In this document: positions 31,290 to 41,171 of the stretch, piece by piece
Layout of the letters: every line of letters starts with the position of its first letter
How positions within the stretch are numbered: the first letter of the stretch is position 1
From: Clostridiales bacterium
GTDB taxonomy: Bacteria > Bacillota > Clostridia > Oscillospirales > Acutalibacteraceae
DNA: 64,000 nt
Assembly (NCBI GenBank): GCA_019416455.1
Contig: DXXG01000007.1
Coordinates: 248,001-312,000 of the forward strand
Direction of reading: 5' to 3'
Made by a program: the position numbers and the translations under genes
Notes under the pieces: model-generated
What the model saw: the letters and a program-made list of their open reading frames with translations, nothing else
What the model was told of the DNA's origin: nothing
Databases searched by the model: none

Positions 31290-34200
31290 TTATGTGCCGA
31301 ATTCGGTAGCTTCCTCCGTGCGCAGGGCCAGCAGCTTGGAAATGCCCTGGTCCTGCATGGTGACGCCGTAAAGCATATCCGAGCCCTCCATGGTGCCCCG
31401 GCGGTGGGTGATGGTGATGAACTGAGAATTGCCGCTCATCCGCCGCAGGTACTGGGCGAAACGGGCCACGTTCACGTCGTCCAGGGCGGCCTCGATCTCG
31501 TCCAGCACACAGAAGGGAGGCGGGTTCACCCGCATGATGGCGAAGTAAATGGAAATGGCCACCAGCGCCTTCTCGCCGCCGGACAGGGACTCGATATGGG
31601 TGACGATCTTCCCCGGAGGATGCACCTTGATCTCGATGCCGGAGGTAAGCACGTCGCTTTCGTCGGTAAAGGACAGTGTGCCCGTGCCGCCTCCGAACAA
31701 CTCCCGGAAGATCTGGCCGAAGTTCTCGTTGATCTGCTGGAAGCGCTCCGTGAACTGCTGGCGCATGTGCTTTGTCAGGTCTTGGATCAGGTTCAGCAGT
31801 TCCGCTTTGGATTTTTCCACATCGCCGATCTGAGTCTTTAAAAACTCGTACCGCTGGGACACTTCCTCGTATTCCACCACGGCGCCCACGTTCACGGCGC
31901 CCAAGGCTTTGATCTTATTTTTCAACTCCTGCAAACGGCGCTGGGCGGCGGGAAGATCCTGGATCTTCTCCCCCACCTCTTCCGCTTCCCGGCGGGTGAG
32001 CTCGTACTCCTCCCACAGCCGGGACAGGATGGTATCATATTCCTTTTGCAGGTTTTCCGACCGTTCCTGGAGCCGGGCCAGTTCGTGACCCACGTTTTCA
32101 CGCTGGGCGGTGACTTCCCGCTCCCGTTCCCGGAGCTTGGCGGCCTCCTGCTCCAAAGCGGCCCGCTTCTCTCCCATGGACTTTAAGTTCTGGCGGGTAT
32201 CTTCCGCCTGTTTCCGCAGTGCCTCCGCCTGGGACAGCACCTGGCGGCGCTGTTCCTCCAACTGGGAATTTTTCTCTTCCAGCTCCTGGATCTCCTGCCG
32301 CAGCCGAGACAACGCGCCTGCGGAATCCCGCTTGCGCTCCTCCAGACCTGCCACCGCGGCTGCCAGAGCATCCCGGTCCTTTTGGGCGGAAAACTCTCCC
32401 ATCCGGATCTCCTGGATGGTCTGGGAGATATCCTCACACCGGGCCATCTGTTCCTCCCGGCTGCCGGACAGCTTTTTGTTTTCCTCTTGCCCATGAGCCA
32501 CCTGTTCTTCCAGCTGGGCAATGGCTTTCCGGGTCTCCTGCTCCCGTTCTCCCAGCTCTTTCAGACGGCCGGCGGAATCGGTGCGCTCTCGTTCCAGGTT
32601 GGCGGCATTCTCTGCCAGCTGTTCCAGCTCCCGGCTTACCCGAGAGCTCTCCGATGTGATGCGGATCAACTCCTCCTGGGCGGAAGAAAATTCTCCACGA
32701 GCGGCTTCCAGCTCGCCCTCGCAGGCGGAAAGTTCTTCCTGCCGCTGACGGAACTCCTGCTCAGCGGCTTTGGCTTTCTCTTCCAAGGCAGCGGCTTTCT
32801 CACGCACCCGCTGGATCTCCGAAGCCCGGTTCAGCAGTCCGGAATTCCGCCCCTTGGAGCCGCCGGTCAAAGAGCCGCCGGCGTTAACCACCTGGCCGTC
32901 CAAACTCACCACCCGCAGACGGTAGCCGGTGCGCTTGGCAATGGAGGTGGCGCTGTCCAGGTCCTCAGCTACGGCGATGCGCCCCAGCAGGGAATCCCGG
33001 ATCTCGTTATATTTGGGGTCACAGGAGCACAGAGTGTTGGCCATGCCCACGAACCCCGCCATCTCCTCGATGTCCCGAGGATCATACTTGCTGCCCCGGA
33101 TGGTGGTGAGAGGCAGGAAGGTAGCACGGCCCCAATCACGCTGTTTCAACAGCCGGATGGCGTTTTTGGCGTCCTGTTCCGTCTCCACAACGATGTTCTG
33201 CATGGAGGCTCCCAGAGCTGTTTCCAATGCCACAGCGTACTCCCGGGGCGTTTTCAGCAGCTGGGTCACCGGGCCGCAGACTCCTTGCAACAGCCCACGG
33301 TTGGCCTCTTTCATCACCTGCTTCACGCTCTGGGCAAATCCTTCCAGGTTCCGCTCCAGGTCCTCCAACAACTTGGCACGGCGGAGCTGCTCACCCACGT
33401 CCAGAGTCAGCTGGTTCCAGGTCTCCCGGGCGGCTTGGGCCCGTTTTCTCCGGCCTTCCAGCCGCATCTCGTAGCCTTTGACCGCGTTCTCCCGGCCTGC
33501 CACAGCCTGCTGGGCATCCGCCAGCATCTCTTTCAGCTGGGCAGCTTCCGCCTGAGCGGCCGCCAACCGTTCCTGGGCTTGCCGGACGCTGTCCGCTACC
33601 GCCCCGGCCCGCAGCCGGATCTCCGCCATGGAGGACTGGGTGGAGGACAGTTTGATCCGTTCCTCCGCCAAGGCGGCGTTGTAGCCCGCCAGTTCCACGG
33701 CAGCCTGTTCCATCTGCCGGGTAGCCTGGTCCGCACCCTGACGCAGTTCTTCCAACCGCTGGGTAAAGGTGAGCATCCTGTCCCGGCTCTCCTGGATCTG
33801 CCGTTCCTTCTGGGCCATCTCCTCACGCTTTTGGGCGATCTCCCGGTCAGTGTCCTCACCAGAACGAGAGGTCTCCTGGATCTGCCCCTCCAACCGGTGG
33901 ATATTTTCCCGGTTGTGGGCCACGTCGTTTTCCAGAAGGCTTGCCTCGCCTTCCCCTCGCACAGCCTGCTCGTCCAAAGAGGCGGCCTTGGTCCGGGCCT
34001 CCTCCATCTCCACCGTACACTGGTTGGTCTCCCGGTAATTCTCCTCGGTGCGCTGGGCAATGGTCTGGATCTCCTCTTCCAGCTCTCCGTGCTGGGCCTG
34101 CACCAGGGCGATCTTCTCCCCATGCTCCCTGAGCACTTTGCCGGAACGGTCCAGGGTCTCCAGCCAGATGCCGATCTCCAGGCCTTTTTTCTCCTGGTCG

Positions 34201-34853
34201 TAGGCGATGAACTGCTGGGCTTTCTCCGCCTGGATCCGCAAAGGCTCCACCCGGCCTTCCAATTCGGAAAGGATGTCCCGCAGACGCACCAGGTTTTCCT
34301 CTGCCTTATTCAATCGCCGCTCCGACTCTTCCTTCCGGTAACGGTAGCGGGAGATCCCCGAGGCTTCCTCAAAAATCTCCCGGCGGTCCTCGGAACGGGC
34401 GGCCACAATGCTGTCGATCTTACCCTGACCGATGATGGAATAACCGTCCCTTCCCAGGCCCGTGTCCATAAAGAGTTCGTTGATGTCCTTCAAGCGCACG
34501 GTGTTCTTGTTGATGAGGTACTCGCTCTCCCCGGAACGGTAGTACCGCCGGGTGATGGCCACCGTATCCCCCGCGAAGGGCAGGCGCCGGTCGGAATTGT
34601 CGATGGTGAGAGTGACCTCCGCGAAACCCAGGGCTTTCCGCTGGGGCGTGCCGTTGAAGATCACGTCCTCCATTTTGGAACAGCGCAGAGTGCGCACCGA
34701 CTGCTCCCCCAGCACCCAGCGCATAGCGTCGCTGATATTGCTTTTTCCGCTGCCGTTGGGCCCCACAACCGAGGTGATGCCCCGCTCGAACCGCAGGGTG
34801 GTCTTGTCGGGGAAGGTCTTGAACCCCTGCAATTCCAAAGACTTTAAGATCAT
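31290..34853 (-). CDS. smc: Chromosome segregation protein SMC
   Basis: A 1187-residue condensin ATPase. The N-terminal head has GPNGSGKSN (31-39) and GYSIIGQGKID; two long coiled coils flank a hinge around residues 510-670, which contains GVCGPVTQLL and ends with GGSLTGGSKGR. The C-terminal head has the signature LSGGEKAL and Walker B FCVLDEIEAALDD. The ATG at 34853 follows AAGGAAAG. The rnc-smc-ftsY order, with a radical SAM gene between rnc and smc, is a common Firmicutes cluster. Confidence 0.98.
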   Translation of the reverse strand: MILKSLELQGFKTFPDKTTLRFERGITSVVGPNGSGKSNISDAMRWVLGEQSVRTLRCSKMEDVIFNGTPQRKALGFAEVTLTIDNSDRRLPFAGDTVAITRRYYRSGESEYLINKNTVRLKDINELFMDTGLGRDGYSIIGQGKIDSIVAARSEDRREIFEEASGISRYRYRKEESERRLNKAEENLVRLRDILSELEGRVEPLRIQAEKAQQFIAYDQEKKGLEIGIWLETLDRSGKVLREHGEKIALVQAQHGELEEEIQTIAQRTEENYRETNQCTVEMEEARTKAASLDEQAVRGEGEASLLENDVAHNRENIHRLEGQIQETSRSGEDTDREIAQKREEMAQKERQIQESRDRMLTFTQRLEELRQGADQATRQMEQAAVELAGYNAALAEERIKLSSTQSSMAEIRLRAGAVADSVRQAQERLAAAQAEAAQLKEMLADAQQAVAGRENAVKGYEMRLEGRRKRAQAARETWNQLTLDVGEQLRRAKLLEDLERNLEGFAQSVKQVMKEANRGLLQGVCGPVTQLLKTPREYAVALETALGASMQNIVVETEQDAKNAIRLLKQRDWGRATFLPLTTIRGSKYDPRDIEEMAGFVGMANTLCSCDPKYNEIRDSLLGRIAVAEDLDSATSIAKRTGYRLRVVSLDGQVVNAGGSLTGGSKGRNSGLLNRASEIQRVREKAAALEEKAKAAEQEFRQRQEELSACEGELEAARGEFSSAQEELIRITSESSRVSRELEQLAENAANLERERTDSAGRLKELGEREQETRKAIAQLEEQVAHGQEENKKLSGSREEQMARCEDISQTIQEIRMGEFSAQKDRDALAAAVAGLEERKRDSAGALSRLRQEIQELEEKNSQLEEQRRQVLSQAEALRKQAEDTRQNLKSMGEKRAALEQEAAKLREREREVTAQRENVGHELARLQERSENLQKEYDTILSRLWEEYELTRREAEEVGEKIQDLPAAQRRLQELKNKIKALGAVNVGAVVEYEEVSQRYEFLKTQIGDVEKSKAELLNLIQDLTKHMRQQFTERFQQINENFGQIFRELFGGGTGTLSFTDESDVLTSGIEIKVHPPGKIVTHIESLSGGEKALVAISIYFAIMRVNPPPFCVLDEIEAALDDVNVARFAQYLRRMSGNSQFITITHRRGTMEGSDMLYGVTMQDQGISKLLALRTEEATEFGT

Positions 34854-34866
34854 GGCTTTCCTTCTT

Positions 34867-35874
34867 TCACTTGATTTCCGCCGTTTCCAATACGAACCCG
34901 CCCCGGGGGACCTGTTCCTCCGGAACGAATTTAACGGTGTACCCCAAACGGCCCAGCGTTTCCACATTGGCCCGTTTCTGCCCCACCGCCACGGACAGAC
35001 TGCGGGGATTTACCTTCACCTGGTAAGCGCCGGGACCTCCCTGTTCCAGCTGGGGCAGCAGGCGCTTGAGAAACGCCCGGCTCTCCGCCAGCTCTCCAAA
35101 CGCGGGATGATAGGGTCCTGCCACTTTCCGCCGCTCCACGTCCTCCTGGGCGTGAAGTCCTACTCGGATCACCCGGACGCCTGCGTTCTCAAACAGGGGA
35201 AGCAGGTCCCCGCACAGCTCCACCGCCTCCTCCAATGTCTGGGGACGGTAAAGCCCTTCCCAGTACAGCTGGGCCAATTCTGTACCCTCCAGCACCACTG
35301 TGGGGTAGATCCGCGCCGTATCAGGCTCCAGAGCAATCAGCTGCCGGGCAGTTTCCAGGTCTTGTTCCGGGGTGGAACCGTAAAGGCCGGTCATCATTTG
35401 CAAACCCAGCTCCAGGCCGGCTTCCTTCACCAGCCGGGCGGCTCTGCGGGTATCCTCTCCAGTGTGGCCCCGGCGGTTTTTCCGAAGCACTTCCTCATCC
35501 ATGGACTGGGCTCCCAGTTCCACAGCGGTGGCGTGGTGTTCCTTCAAAAGGGAGAGCACCTCCTGGTCCACAGCGTCGGGCCGGGTGGAGCACCGCACCC
35601 CGTGGAACCCCCACCGCTCCACCGCTTCCTTGGCGGGTTTCAGCAGGGACAGCATGTACTCCCTGGGGATGGCGGTAAAGCTGCCTCCGAAAAAGGCGAT
35701 CTCCGTCTGGGCTGTCTGTTCTCCCAAATGGTCCGCGGCGGCTTTGGCGGCTGCCCACACCTGCTCTGGCGTGGGGGCGTTTCCGCCTCCGGTGATGGCC
35801 CGCTGGTTGCAGAAACTGCACCGGCAGGGACAACCCACATGGGGCACAAACAGCGCTACATTCCCCCGGTTCAA
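34867..35874 (-). CDS. Radical SAM protein, Elp3-like (TIGR01212-like/oxygen-independent type)
   Basis: A 335-residue radical SAM enzyme. The cluster-binding cysteines read CPCRCSFC near residues 15-22 (CxxxCxxC within it), followed by FFGGSFTAIPREYM and VELGAQSMDEEVL. The related family in Firmicutes sits between rnc and smc and its substrate is unknown; Elp3-like wobble-uridine chemistry is a guess from the fold. The TTG start at 35874 overlaps the rnc stop by TTGA. Confidence 0.88.
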   Translation of the reverse strand: MNRGNVALFVPHVGCPCRCSFCNQRAITGGGNAPTPEQVWAAAKAAADHLGEQTAQTEIAFFGGSFTAIPREYMLSLLKPAKEAVERWGFHGVRCSTRPDAVDQEVLSLLKEHHATAVELGAQSMDEEVLRKNRRGHTGEDTRRAARLVKEAGLELGLQMMTGLYGSTPEQDLETARQLIALEPDTARIYPTVVLEGTELAQLYWEGLYRPQTLEEAVELCGDLLPLFENAGVRVIRVGLHAQEDVERRKVAGPYHPAFGELAESRAFLKRLLPQLEQGGPGAYQVKVNPRSLSVAVGQKRANVETLGRLGYTVKFVPEEQVPRGGFVLETAEIK

Positions 35875-36551
35875 TAGCCCATCAGCTCCAGGGCTTCCCG
35901 GGCGGCCTGCTGCTCCGCTTCCTTCTTGCTCCGGCCGCCCCCCTTGCCGATCACATTGGAGTTCAGATGGACCTCCACAGTGAAGTGTTTGTCGTGGTCA
36001 GGGCCGCTTTCTCCCGTGACCACATACTCCAGCCGCTCCTCAGGATTCTGCTGGATGATCTCCTGCAAGGTGGTCTTATAGTCCTTAAAAGGCTTCACAC
36101 TCTGGGCCTTGGCGGCGGGGATAATGAACCGCAGGATGAACTTCTTGGCCTCCTCCAAACTGCCGCTGTCCAGGTAGATGGCGGCAGTAGTGGACTCGAA
36201 CACGTCTGCCAAAATGCTGGGTCGCTCCCGGCCGCCGGAATGGCGTTCCCCGTGGCTGAGCCGCAGGAAATCCCCCACGTGGAGGGCTTTGGAAAACCCG
36301 CACAGGCTTCGCTCACACACCAGAGAGGCCCTGGTCTTGGTCAGCTGGCCTTCGGGGAGCTGGGGAAAATTCTCAAACAGGTATTCCGCCGTGACAAACC
36401 CCAACACGGAATCCCCCAAGAACTCCAACCGCTCGTAGCTTTTGCACTTGTGCTCATTGGCATAAGAGGAATGGGTGAGAGCCGTTTCCAAAAGCTGTCT
36501 GTCCCGGAAGCGGTAACCGATGCGCTTTTCATATTCTTCCAGCTGCAACAT
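35871..36551 (-). CDS. rnc: Ribonuclease III
   Basis: A 226-residue double-stranded-RNA endonuclease. The catalytic signature ERLEFLGDS is at residues 40-48, the second acidic pair is in ADVFESTTAAIYLD, and the C-terminal dsRNA-binding domain begins near DYKTTLQEIIQQ and ends KKEAEQQAAREALELMGY. The ATG at 36551 follows GAGGGAAG. It follows plsX by only 11 bp; acpP, often found between them, is missing. Confidence 0.96.
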   Translation of the reverse strand: MLQLEEYEKRIGYRFRDRQLLETALTHSSYANEHKCKSYERLEFLGDSVLGFVTAEYLFENFPQLPEGQLTKTRASLVCERSLCGFSKALHVGDFLRLSHGERHSGGRERPSILADVFESTTAAIYLDSGSLEEAKKFILRFIIPAAKAQSVKPFKDYKTTLQEIIQQNPEERLEYVVTGESGPDHDKHFTVEVHLNSNVIGKGGGRSKKEAEQQAAREALELMGY

Positions 36552-36562
36552 GGCTTCCCTCC

Positions 36563-37564
36563 TCACTCTTTTTTCGCTACGGCTTCCCCGATCTGGGAAA
36601 TGATCCCGGACTGGGCATAATCCCGGGTGAGCTTCAGGGCGCTCTTCACCGTGGATGCCTTGGCACTGCCGTGGATCTTGAACACAGGCTTGGCACAACC
36701 CATGATGGGCGCTCCGCCGTACTCGTTGTAATCCAGCTGTTTTTTCATCTTCTTCAAGTCATTGTAGACCATGGCCGCGGCCAGCTTACCTTTCATGCTG
36801 CCCATGAACACGCCTTTGATCTTGTCCATCAACGCCATGGCCACGCCCTCGTAGAGCTTCAGGATCATATTGCCGGTGAAACCGTCTGCCACGATCACGT
36901 CCGCTCCGTCGTAGGGGATGTCTCTGGCTTCCACATTGCCCACGAACCGGATGCCGGGGCACTGGCGCAGCAGGGCAAGAGTCTCCTGCCGGAGCTGGTC
37001 GCCCTTATGGTCCTCGGTGCCTACGTTGGCCAAGCCTACCCGGGGATTCTCCACCCCCATGACGCTTTTCATATAGGCGGAACCCATCAGGCCGAACTGC
37101 ACCAGCATCTCGGGACGGCAGTCCACGTTGGCACCACCGTCAATGAGCATGAAAAAGCCCTGGCTCTTGGGCATGATAGGCGCAAAGGCCACTCGCTTTA
37201 CACCCCGCACTCGCTTGACGATGGTGGTGGCACCCACCACCAAAGCGCCGCTGTTTCCCGCGCTGGCGAAAGCGTCGCCCTTGCCTTCGGCCAAAGCCCG
37301 CAGGCCCACTGCCATTGAGCTGTCGGACTTCTCCCGGATCACGCTGGTGGGCTCGTCTTCCATGGTCAGGGCCTGGCCACAGGAGAGGATCTCCATGGCC
37401 GCCAGGTCCTGGGTAATGTTCAGCTCTTTCGCGCAGGCTTCCAGCCGGGCCTTGTCCCCAGTGAGGAGGATCTCCACGCCCAGCTCTTTTCTGGCTTGGG
37501 CGCAGCCTAAAAGGATCTGCTCCGGCGCGTTGTCCCCGCCGAAAGCGTCCACGATGATCTTCAT
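36563..37564 (-). CDS. plsX: Phosphate acyltransferase PlsX
   Basis: A 333-residue enzyme that makes acyl-phosphate from acyl-ACP for phospholipid synthesis with PlsY. It starts KIIVDAFGGDNAPE and has the SAGNSGALVVGATT, GGANVDC and ADGFTGNMILKLYEG motifs. The ATG at 37564 overlaps the trmFO stop (ATGA). RBS GAGAGGGAGAG. Confidence 0.97.
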   Translation of the reverse strand: MKIIVDAFGGDNAPEQILLGCAQARKELGVEILLTGDKARLEACAKELNITQDLAAMEILSCGQALTMEDEPTSVIREKSDSSMAVGLRALAEGKGDAFASAGNSGALVVGATTIVKRVRGVKRVAFAPIMPKSQGFFMLIDGGANVDCRPEMLVQFGLMGSAYMKSVMGVENPRVGLANVGTEDHKGDQLRQETLALLRQCPGIRFVGNVEARDIPYDGADVIVADGFTGNMILKLYEGVAMALMDKIKGVFMGSMKGKLAAAMVYNDLKKMKKQLDYNEYGGAPIMGCAKPVFKIHGSAKASTVKSALKLTRDYAQSGIISQIGEAVAKKE

Positions 37565-38937
37565 ACGCTCTCCCTCTCTTCCGCGCCCAAGGCGCTTTCT
37601 TGTAACGGCTCGTCCATCTCCTGGCAGCAGCACTCCAGATCGGCAAGGCCCCGCTGAGCCAAGGCCATATACCGCTGCCGCTTGTCTCGGATCTTCTCCT
37701 CCAAAGGCGGCAGCACTCCGAAATTGGCCCCCATGGGCTGGAAATCCTTCCCCTCATACCCGGAGATGTACCGGGAAAGGGCGCCCATCATGGTGGTCTC
37801 CGGCAAAACGATGGTTTCCCGACCGGCAAGGCGCCTGGCCAGGTTGATCCCCGCAAGGATCCCGGAGGAAGCGGATTCCATATAGCCCTCCACGCCGGTC
37901 ATCTGACCAGCGAAGAACAGCTCCGGTCTGCCCCGGAAAGAGTAATCCCCGTTTAGGAGCCGGGGGGACTCCAAAAACGTGTTCCGGTGCATCACCCCGT
38001 AGCGGATGAACTCCGCGTTCGCCAGACCGGGGATCATACCAAACACTCGCTTCTGCTCGCCGAATTTCAGGTTAGTCTGGAAGCCCACCAAGTTGAACAG
38101 GGTGCGCTCCTTGTTTTCCGTACGCAGCTGCAACACTGCCCAGGGACGGTGGCCCGTCCGGGGGTCGCGCAGGCCCACCGGCTTCATGGGACCGAACCGG
38201 ATAGCGTCGTGGCCTCGGGAGGCCAACACCTCAATGGGCATGCAGCCCTCGTACACCTTGGGATCCCGGGCGTCGAAGCTGTGAACGGGAGCGCGCTCCG
38301 CATTCACCAGCTCCTCCACGAACCGGTCGTACTCTTCTTTATTCATGGGGCAGTTGAGGTAATCCCCTTCTTCCCCTTCCACGTCGCCTTTACCATAGCG
38401 GGAGGCTGCGAAACACCGCTCCATGTCCAGGCTCTCCCTGGTGACGATGGGGGCGGCGGCGTCAAAAAAGCTGAGACTTCCTCCGCACAGCTGCTGAAGC
38501 TGCTCCGAGAGCCCCTGAGAAGTCAAGGGGCCTGTGGCCACTACAACCGGACCTTCCGGGATGTGGGTCACTTCCTCACGGCGCACTTCGATGAGGGGCT
38601 CGTTCTCGATAGCCTGGGTAGCCAATCGGGAAAATTCCTCCCGATCCACCGCCAAGGCGCCCCCAGCCGGGACCCGGCTTTTCTGGGCGCAGTCCATAAG
38701 CAGGGAGCCGAACCGGCGCATTTCCTCTTTCAGAAGTCCGGCGGCGCTGTCCACCCGGGCGGCTTTCAGGGAATTGGAACAGATCAGCTCCGCGAAGTCC
38801 TCCCGCTGGTGGGCCGGGGAAAACTTCTGGGGCTTCATCTCATACAGGGTCACGGCAACGCCCCGGCGGGCCAGCTGCCAGGCGGCTTCACACCCGGCCA
38901 ACCCCGCCCCCAGGACGGTCGCTCTCTGCTGTGTCAT
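37561..38937 (-). CDS. trmFO: tRNA (m5U54) methyltransferase TrmFO
   Basis: A 458-residue FAD/folate-dependent enzyme that methylates U54 in tRNA T-loops, the Firmicutes alternative to TrmA. GAGLAGCEAAWQLARRGV is the FAD-binding start; LICSNSLKA, CPMNKEEYDRF and GQMTGVEGYMESASSG are conserved. The stop of topA overlaps the ATG at 38937 by one base. A TTG one codon earlier is also possible, with GAGGAGG at a slightly better distance. Confidence 0.96.
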   Translation of the reverse strand: MTQQRATVLGAGLAGCEAAWQLARRGVAVTLYEMKPQKFSPAHQREDFAELICSNSLKAARVDSAAGLLKEEMRRFGSLLMDCAQKSRVPAGGALAVDREEFSRLATQAIENEPLIEVRREEVTHIPEGPVVVATGPLTSQGLSEQLQQLCGGSLSFFDAAAPIVTRESLDMERCFAASRYGKGDVEGEEGDYLNCPMNKEEYDRFVEELVNAERAPVHSFDARDPKVYEGCMPIEVLASRGHDAIRFGPMKPVGLRDPRTGHRPWAVLQLRTENKERTLFNLVGFQTNLKFGEQKRVFGMIPGLANAEFIRYGVMHRNTFLESPRLLNGDYSFRGRPELFFAGQMTGVEGYMESASSGILAGINLARRLAGRETIVLPETTMMGALSRYISGYEGKDFQPMGANFGVLPPLEEKIRDKRQRYMALAQRGLADLECCCQEMDEPLQESALGAEERESV

Positions 38938-41030
38938 CAATCTTCGTCCTCCTCAGGGCGCTTCCCCGGGAAGGTACAGTCGGGGGTGACGCAGTACAGG
39001 GTCTTGTCTTTGCTCTTTTTCTGCATCAGGGTCTTGCCGCAGACAGGACATTTTTCCTTGCTGGGGGGATCCCAAGAGACAAAGTCGCACTTGGGATACT
39101 CGCTGCACCCAAAGAACACACGGCCCTTTTTGGATTTCCGCTGGATGATCTTCCCGCCGCACTTTGGACACTCGGCGCCGGTGTCGTTGACGATCTTCTT
39201 CACGTTCTTGCACTCGGGATAACCGGGACAGGCCAGGAACTTGCCGTACCGGCCCACCTTCACCACCATCTTGCGGCCGCATTTTTCGCAGACTACGTCG
39301 GTCTCGTCCTCTTTCAGCTGGATCTTCACTCCGTCCATTTCCTTCTTGGCTTTCTGGACGGTCTTATCGAAGTCGTCGTAGAACTTCTGCAAGGTGTCCA
39401 CCCAGTCCTCGTCTCCCCGCTGGACAGCGTCCAGCTCGTCCTCCACCTGGGCGGTGAACTTCACGTTGACGATCTTGGGGAAGCGCTCCTTCATCAGCTG
39501 GGTGATCACCTCGCCCAGCTCGGTGGGCTTAAAGGCTTTTCCTTCCCGGCTGACGTACTCCCGGGTGGTAATGGTGGAGATGGTGGCGGCATAGGTGGAA
39601 GGCCGGCCGATGCCGTTCTCCTCCAGAGTCTTGATGAGGGAGGCTTCTGTGTACCGGGGCGGGGGCTGGGTGAAATGCTGATTGCCCTTCAGGTCTTTCA
39701 CCTTCAGCTTCATGCCCACTTCCAGGGGAGGCAGATCCTTGCCGGCCTTCTCCTCCTCGTCCTTGCTTTCCTCATACAGGGCGGTGAAGCCCTCGAAAGC
39801 TACATTGAAGCCGGAAGCCTTGAAGATATACTTTCCGGCGTTGATGGTGGCCTGGGTGGTGTTCATGACGCAGTTGGCCATCTGGCAGGCGATAAACCGC
39901 TCCCAGATCAGCTTATACAATTTATATTGGTCCGAGGTGAGGGAATCCTTCACCTGGTCGGGGGTCAGGGAGATAGTGGTGGGACGGATGGCCTCATGAC
40001 CGTCCTGAGCGTTCGCCCGGGACTTGAAATGCCGGGGCTTGCTGGGCAGGTACTTGCTGCCCCAGCGCTCCTGAATATACTCTCCCGCATCCCGGATGGC
40101 ATCCTCGGAAATACGCAGGGAGTCGGTACGCATATAGGTGATAAGACCCATAGATCCCAGATCCTGGATCTCCACGCCTTCGTACAGTTCCTGGGCGGCC
40201 TTCATGGTGCGCCGGGCCTGGAAGCCCAGCTTCCGGCTGGCCTCCTGCTGTAAGGTGGAGGTGATGAAGGGCGGGGCGGGAGCACGGTTTTTCTTGCCCT
40301 TTTTCACAGCGGAAACCAGGAATTCCTCCTGCTCCAGCTCGGCGAAAAGCTTATCCGACTCCTCCTTGGAGTTGATCTTGATCTCTCCGTTCTCGTCCCC
40401 ATAGAAGGCAGCGCCGAACACAGCCTTAGAAGGAGGCGCGGTGAGCTTGGCGTCGATGCTCCAGTATTCCTGGGGCACGAAGGCCTTGATCTCCTCCTCC
40501 CGGTCCACGATCATCCGCACTGCCACAGACTGGACACGGCCCGCGGACAAGCCCCGGCGGATGGTCTTTGCCAGGAAGGGACTGAGGGTATAGCCCACAA
40601 GACGGTCCAGGATACGGCGGGCCTGCTGGGCGTTCACCAGATCCAGGTCGATGGCCCGGGGATGAGACATGCCTTCCTCTACGCCGGTGCGGGTGATCTC
40701 GTTGAAAGTCACCCGGTCCTGAGAGTCCTCGTCCAGACCCAGGATATAGGCCAAGTGCCAGGAGATAGCCTCTCCTTCCCGGTCAGGGTCAGTGGCCAGC
40801 AGCACGCCGTCAGAATTTGCGGCGGCTTCTTTCAGCTCCTTGACCAGCTTCTCCTTTCCCTTGATGATGCTGTATTTGGGCTTGAAGTTGTCCTTCACGT
40901 CCACGCTGAGCCGGGCTTTGGGAAGATCCCGCACATGGCCCATGGAGGCCATTACTTCGTAGCCGCTGCCCAGATATTTTTGAATGGTCTTCGCCTTGGA
41001 AGGCGACTCCACGATCACCAATTTCGACAT
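38937..41030 (-). CDS. topA: DNA topoisomerase I
   Basis: A 697-residue type IA topoisomerase. The Toprim part begins KLVIVESPSKAKTI and contains DPDREGEAI; the catalytic Tyr is in GLITYMRTDSLRIS. Three C-terminal zinc ribbons have CEKCGRK, CPKCGGK and CPVCGKT pairs with matching later cysteines. It is between dprA and trmFO, the usual order. There is 141 bp between it and dprA with no clear promoter. Confidence 0.97.
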   Translation of the reverse strand: MSKLVIVESPSKAKTIQKYLGSGYEVMASMGHVRDLPKARLSVDVKDNFKPKYSIIKGKEKLVKELKEAAANSDGVLLATDPDREGEAISWHLAYILGLDEDSQDRVTFNEITRTGVEEGMSHPRAIDLDLVNAQQARRILDRLVGYTLSPFLAKTIRRGLSAGRVQSVAVRMIVDREEEIKAFVPQEYWSIDAKLTAPPSKAVFGAAFYGDENGEIKINSKEESDKLFAELEQEEFLVSAVKKGKKNRAPAPPFITSTLQQEASRKLGFQARRTMKAAQELYEGVEIQDLGSMGLITYMRTDSLRISEDAIRDAGEYIQERWGSKYLPSKPRHFKSRANAQDGHEAIRPTTISLTPDQVKDSLTSDQYKLYKLIWERFIACQMANCVMNTTQATINAGKYIFKASGFNVAFEGFTALYEESKDEEEKAGKDLPPLEVGMKLKVKDLKGNQHFTQPPPRYTEASLIKTLEENGIGRPSTYAATISTITTREYVSREGKAFKPTELGEVITQLMKERFPKIVNVKFTAQVEDELDAVQRGDEDWVDTLQKFYDDFDKTVQKAKKEMDGVKIQLKEDETDVVCEKCGRKMVVKVGRYGKFLACPGYPECKNVKKIVNDTGAECPKCGGKIIQRKSKKGRVFFGCSEYPKCDFVSWDPPSKEKCPVCGKTLMQKKSKDKTLYCVTPDCTFPGKRPEEDED

Positions 41031-41171
41031 TCGCAGTATTTCTCCTTTTCTTCCGTCCGGTCAAACAGGATCCTTCCCGTGCCCCGAGGGCTTGCCGGAC
41101 GAGATATCCAGATCCATTTTACAATACTCCGGCGGAATGTGTTTGTCAAACGAAATTTCTCGAAAAAAGCC

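Noticed and set aside
32382..34847. An 821-codon open frame on the plus strand antisense to smc
   Set aside because: Shadow of smc coiled-coil codons; low-complexity composition.
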